Assembly (NCBI GenBank): GCA_017443885.1
Contig: JAFSXW010000078.1
Location: 1-16,664 of the forward strand
DNA: 16,664 nucleotides
Reading direction: 5' to 3'
From: Clostridia bacterium
Lineage (GTDB): Bacteria; Bacillota; Clostridia; Christensenellales; UBA1242
The notes under the pieces were generated by a model that was not told the DNA's origin, did no database searches, and saw nothing but the letters and a program-made list of their open reading frames with translations. The translations under genes were made by a program, and so were the position numbers. Shown in pieces: positions 16,558 to 16,664 of the stretch (positions are counted from its first letter, which is position 1; each line of letters starts with the position of its first letter).

Positions 16558-16664
16558 TTAATAAATTTTATCTAAATTAATATCTTTAAAATAGTAATTT
16601 AAAATTTCGCTATATGTTTTTCATTGTTCTGCTAAAATTTGGCTTCCCCATTGGCTAACGCCAA
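16558..16664 (-). pseudogene. 3' end of a second, inverted SpoIID-family copy with a premature TGA
   Basis: Read on the minus strand this is the C-terminal part of the neighbouring SpoIID-family gene in the same frame, ending in TAA at 16558-16560. The one difference changes the Gly287 codon GGA to TGA (16621-16623), which would remove the last 21 residues but keep the GHGVGVSQWG motif region, if the copy extends that far. It may be a real tail-to-tail paralogue with a truncated end, a decaying copy or an assembly/fold-back artefact; the rest lies outside the window. Confidence 0.5.

Larger units (their letters stand above)
16415..16664. repeat. Large inverted repeat (123-bp arms, 4-nt loop) reaching the window edge
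   Basis: Left arm 16415-16537 and right arm 16542-16664 pair base for base (paired positions sum to 33079) with a single mismatch, 16456 G opposite 16623 A. The left arm is the last 107 bp of the SpoIID-family gene plus the left half of its terminator. The repeat is still perfect at the last base, so its true length is unknown. Confidence 0.97.

Overview
The window is a low-GC (about one third GC by eye) bacterial chromosome segment read with the standard code: TGA is not used as a sense codon and Trp is TGG. A Bacillus-type LeuRS, a class II CCA-adding enzyme, VanW and SpoIID/LytB families, strong AGGAGG-type ribosome binding sites and a giant InlB-type B-repeat surface protein all suggest an AT-rich Bacillota of the gut Clostridia or uncultured 'CAG' kind. 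I cannot name the genus.

Layout. (1) Positions 1-9800, minus strand: one uninterrupted open frame of about 3,266 codons that runs off the left edge. It encodes a surface protein with an N-terminal membrane anchor, a BspA-like leucine-rich region, about twenty B-repeat-like units, a long central stretch without repeats, and a second repeat type that is tandem near the edge. (2) 9801-10107: divergent promoter region between the giant gene and leuS. (3) 10108-12525, plus: leuS, followed by an intrinsic terminator at 12596-12626. (4) 12772-15494, minus: vanW-family gene, CCA-adding enzyme with an apparently leaderless promoter, then a 51-residue membrane microprotein with an excellent RBS. It is too short for routine ORF finding. 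(5) 15598-16521, plus: SpoIID/LytB-family lipoprotein, divergent from the vanW-family gene. (6) 16415-16664: the 3' end of the spoIID-like gene and its terminator are mirrored in a 123-bp-arm inverted repeat with one mismatch. It extends beyond the right edge and is either a tail-to-tail second gene copy or a fold-back artefact.

How the parts relate. leuS and the CCA-adding enzyme both serve tRNA function. The VanW-family and SpoIID-family proteins are both expected at the outer face of the membrane acting on or binding peptidoglycan. The giant protein is a probable adhesin or surface-layer component. The clearest promoters (giant gene, leuS, CCA enzyme) all carry an extended -10 of the form TGATATNNT. 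The points most worth checking are the inverted repeat at the right edge with its in-frame TGA, the architecture and internal duplications of the giant protein, the non-canonical editing motif in LeuRS and the leaderless CCA-enzyme transcript.
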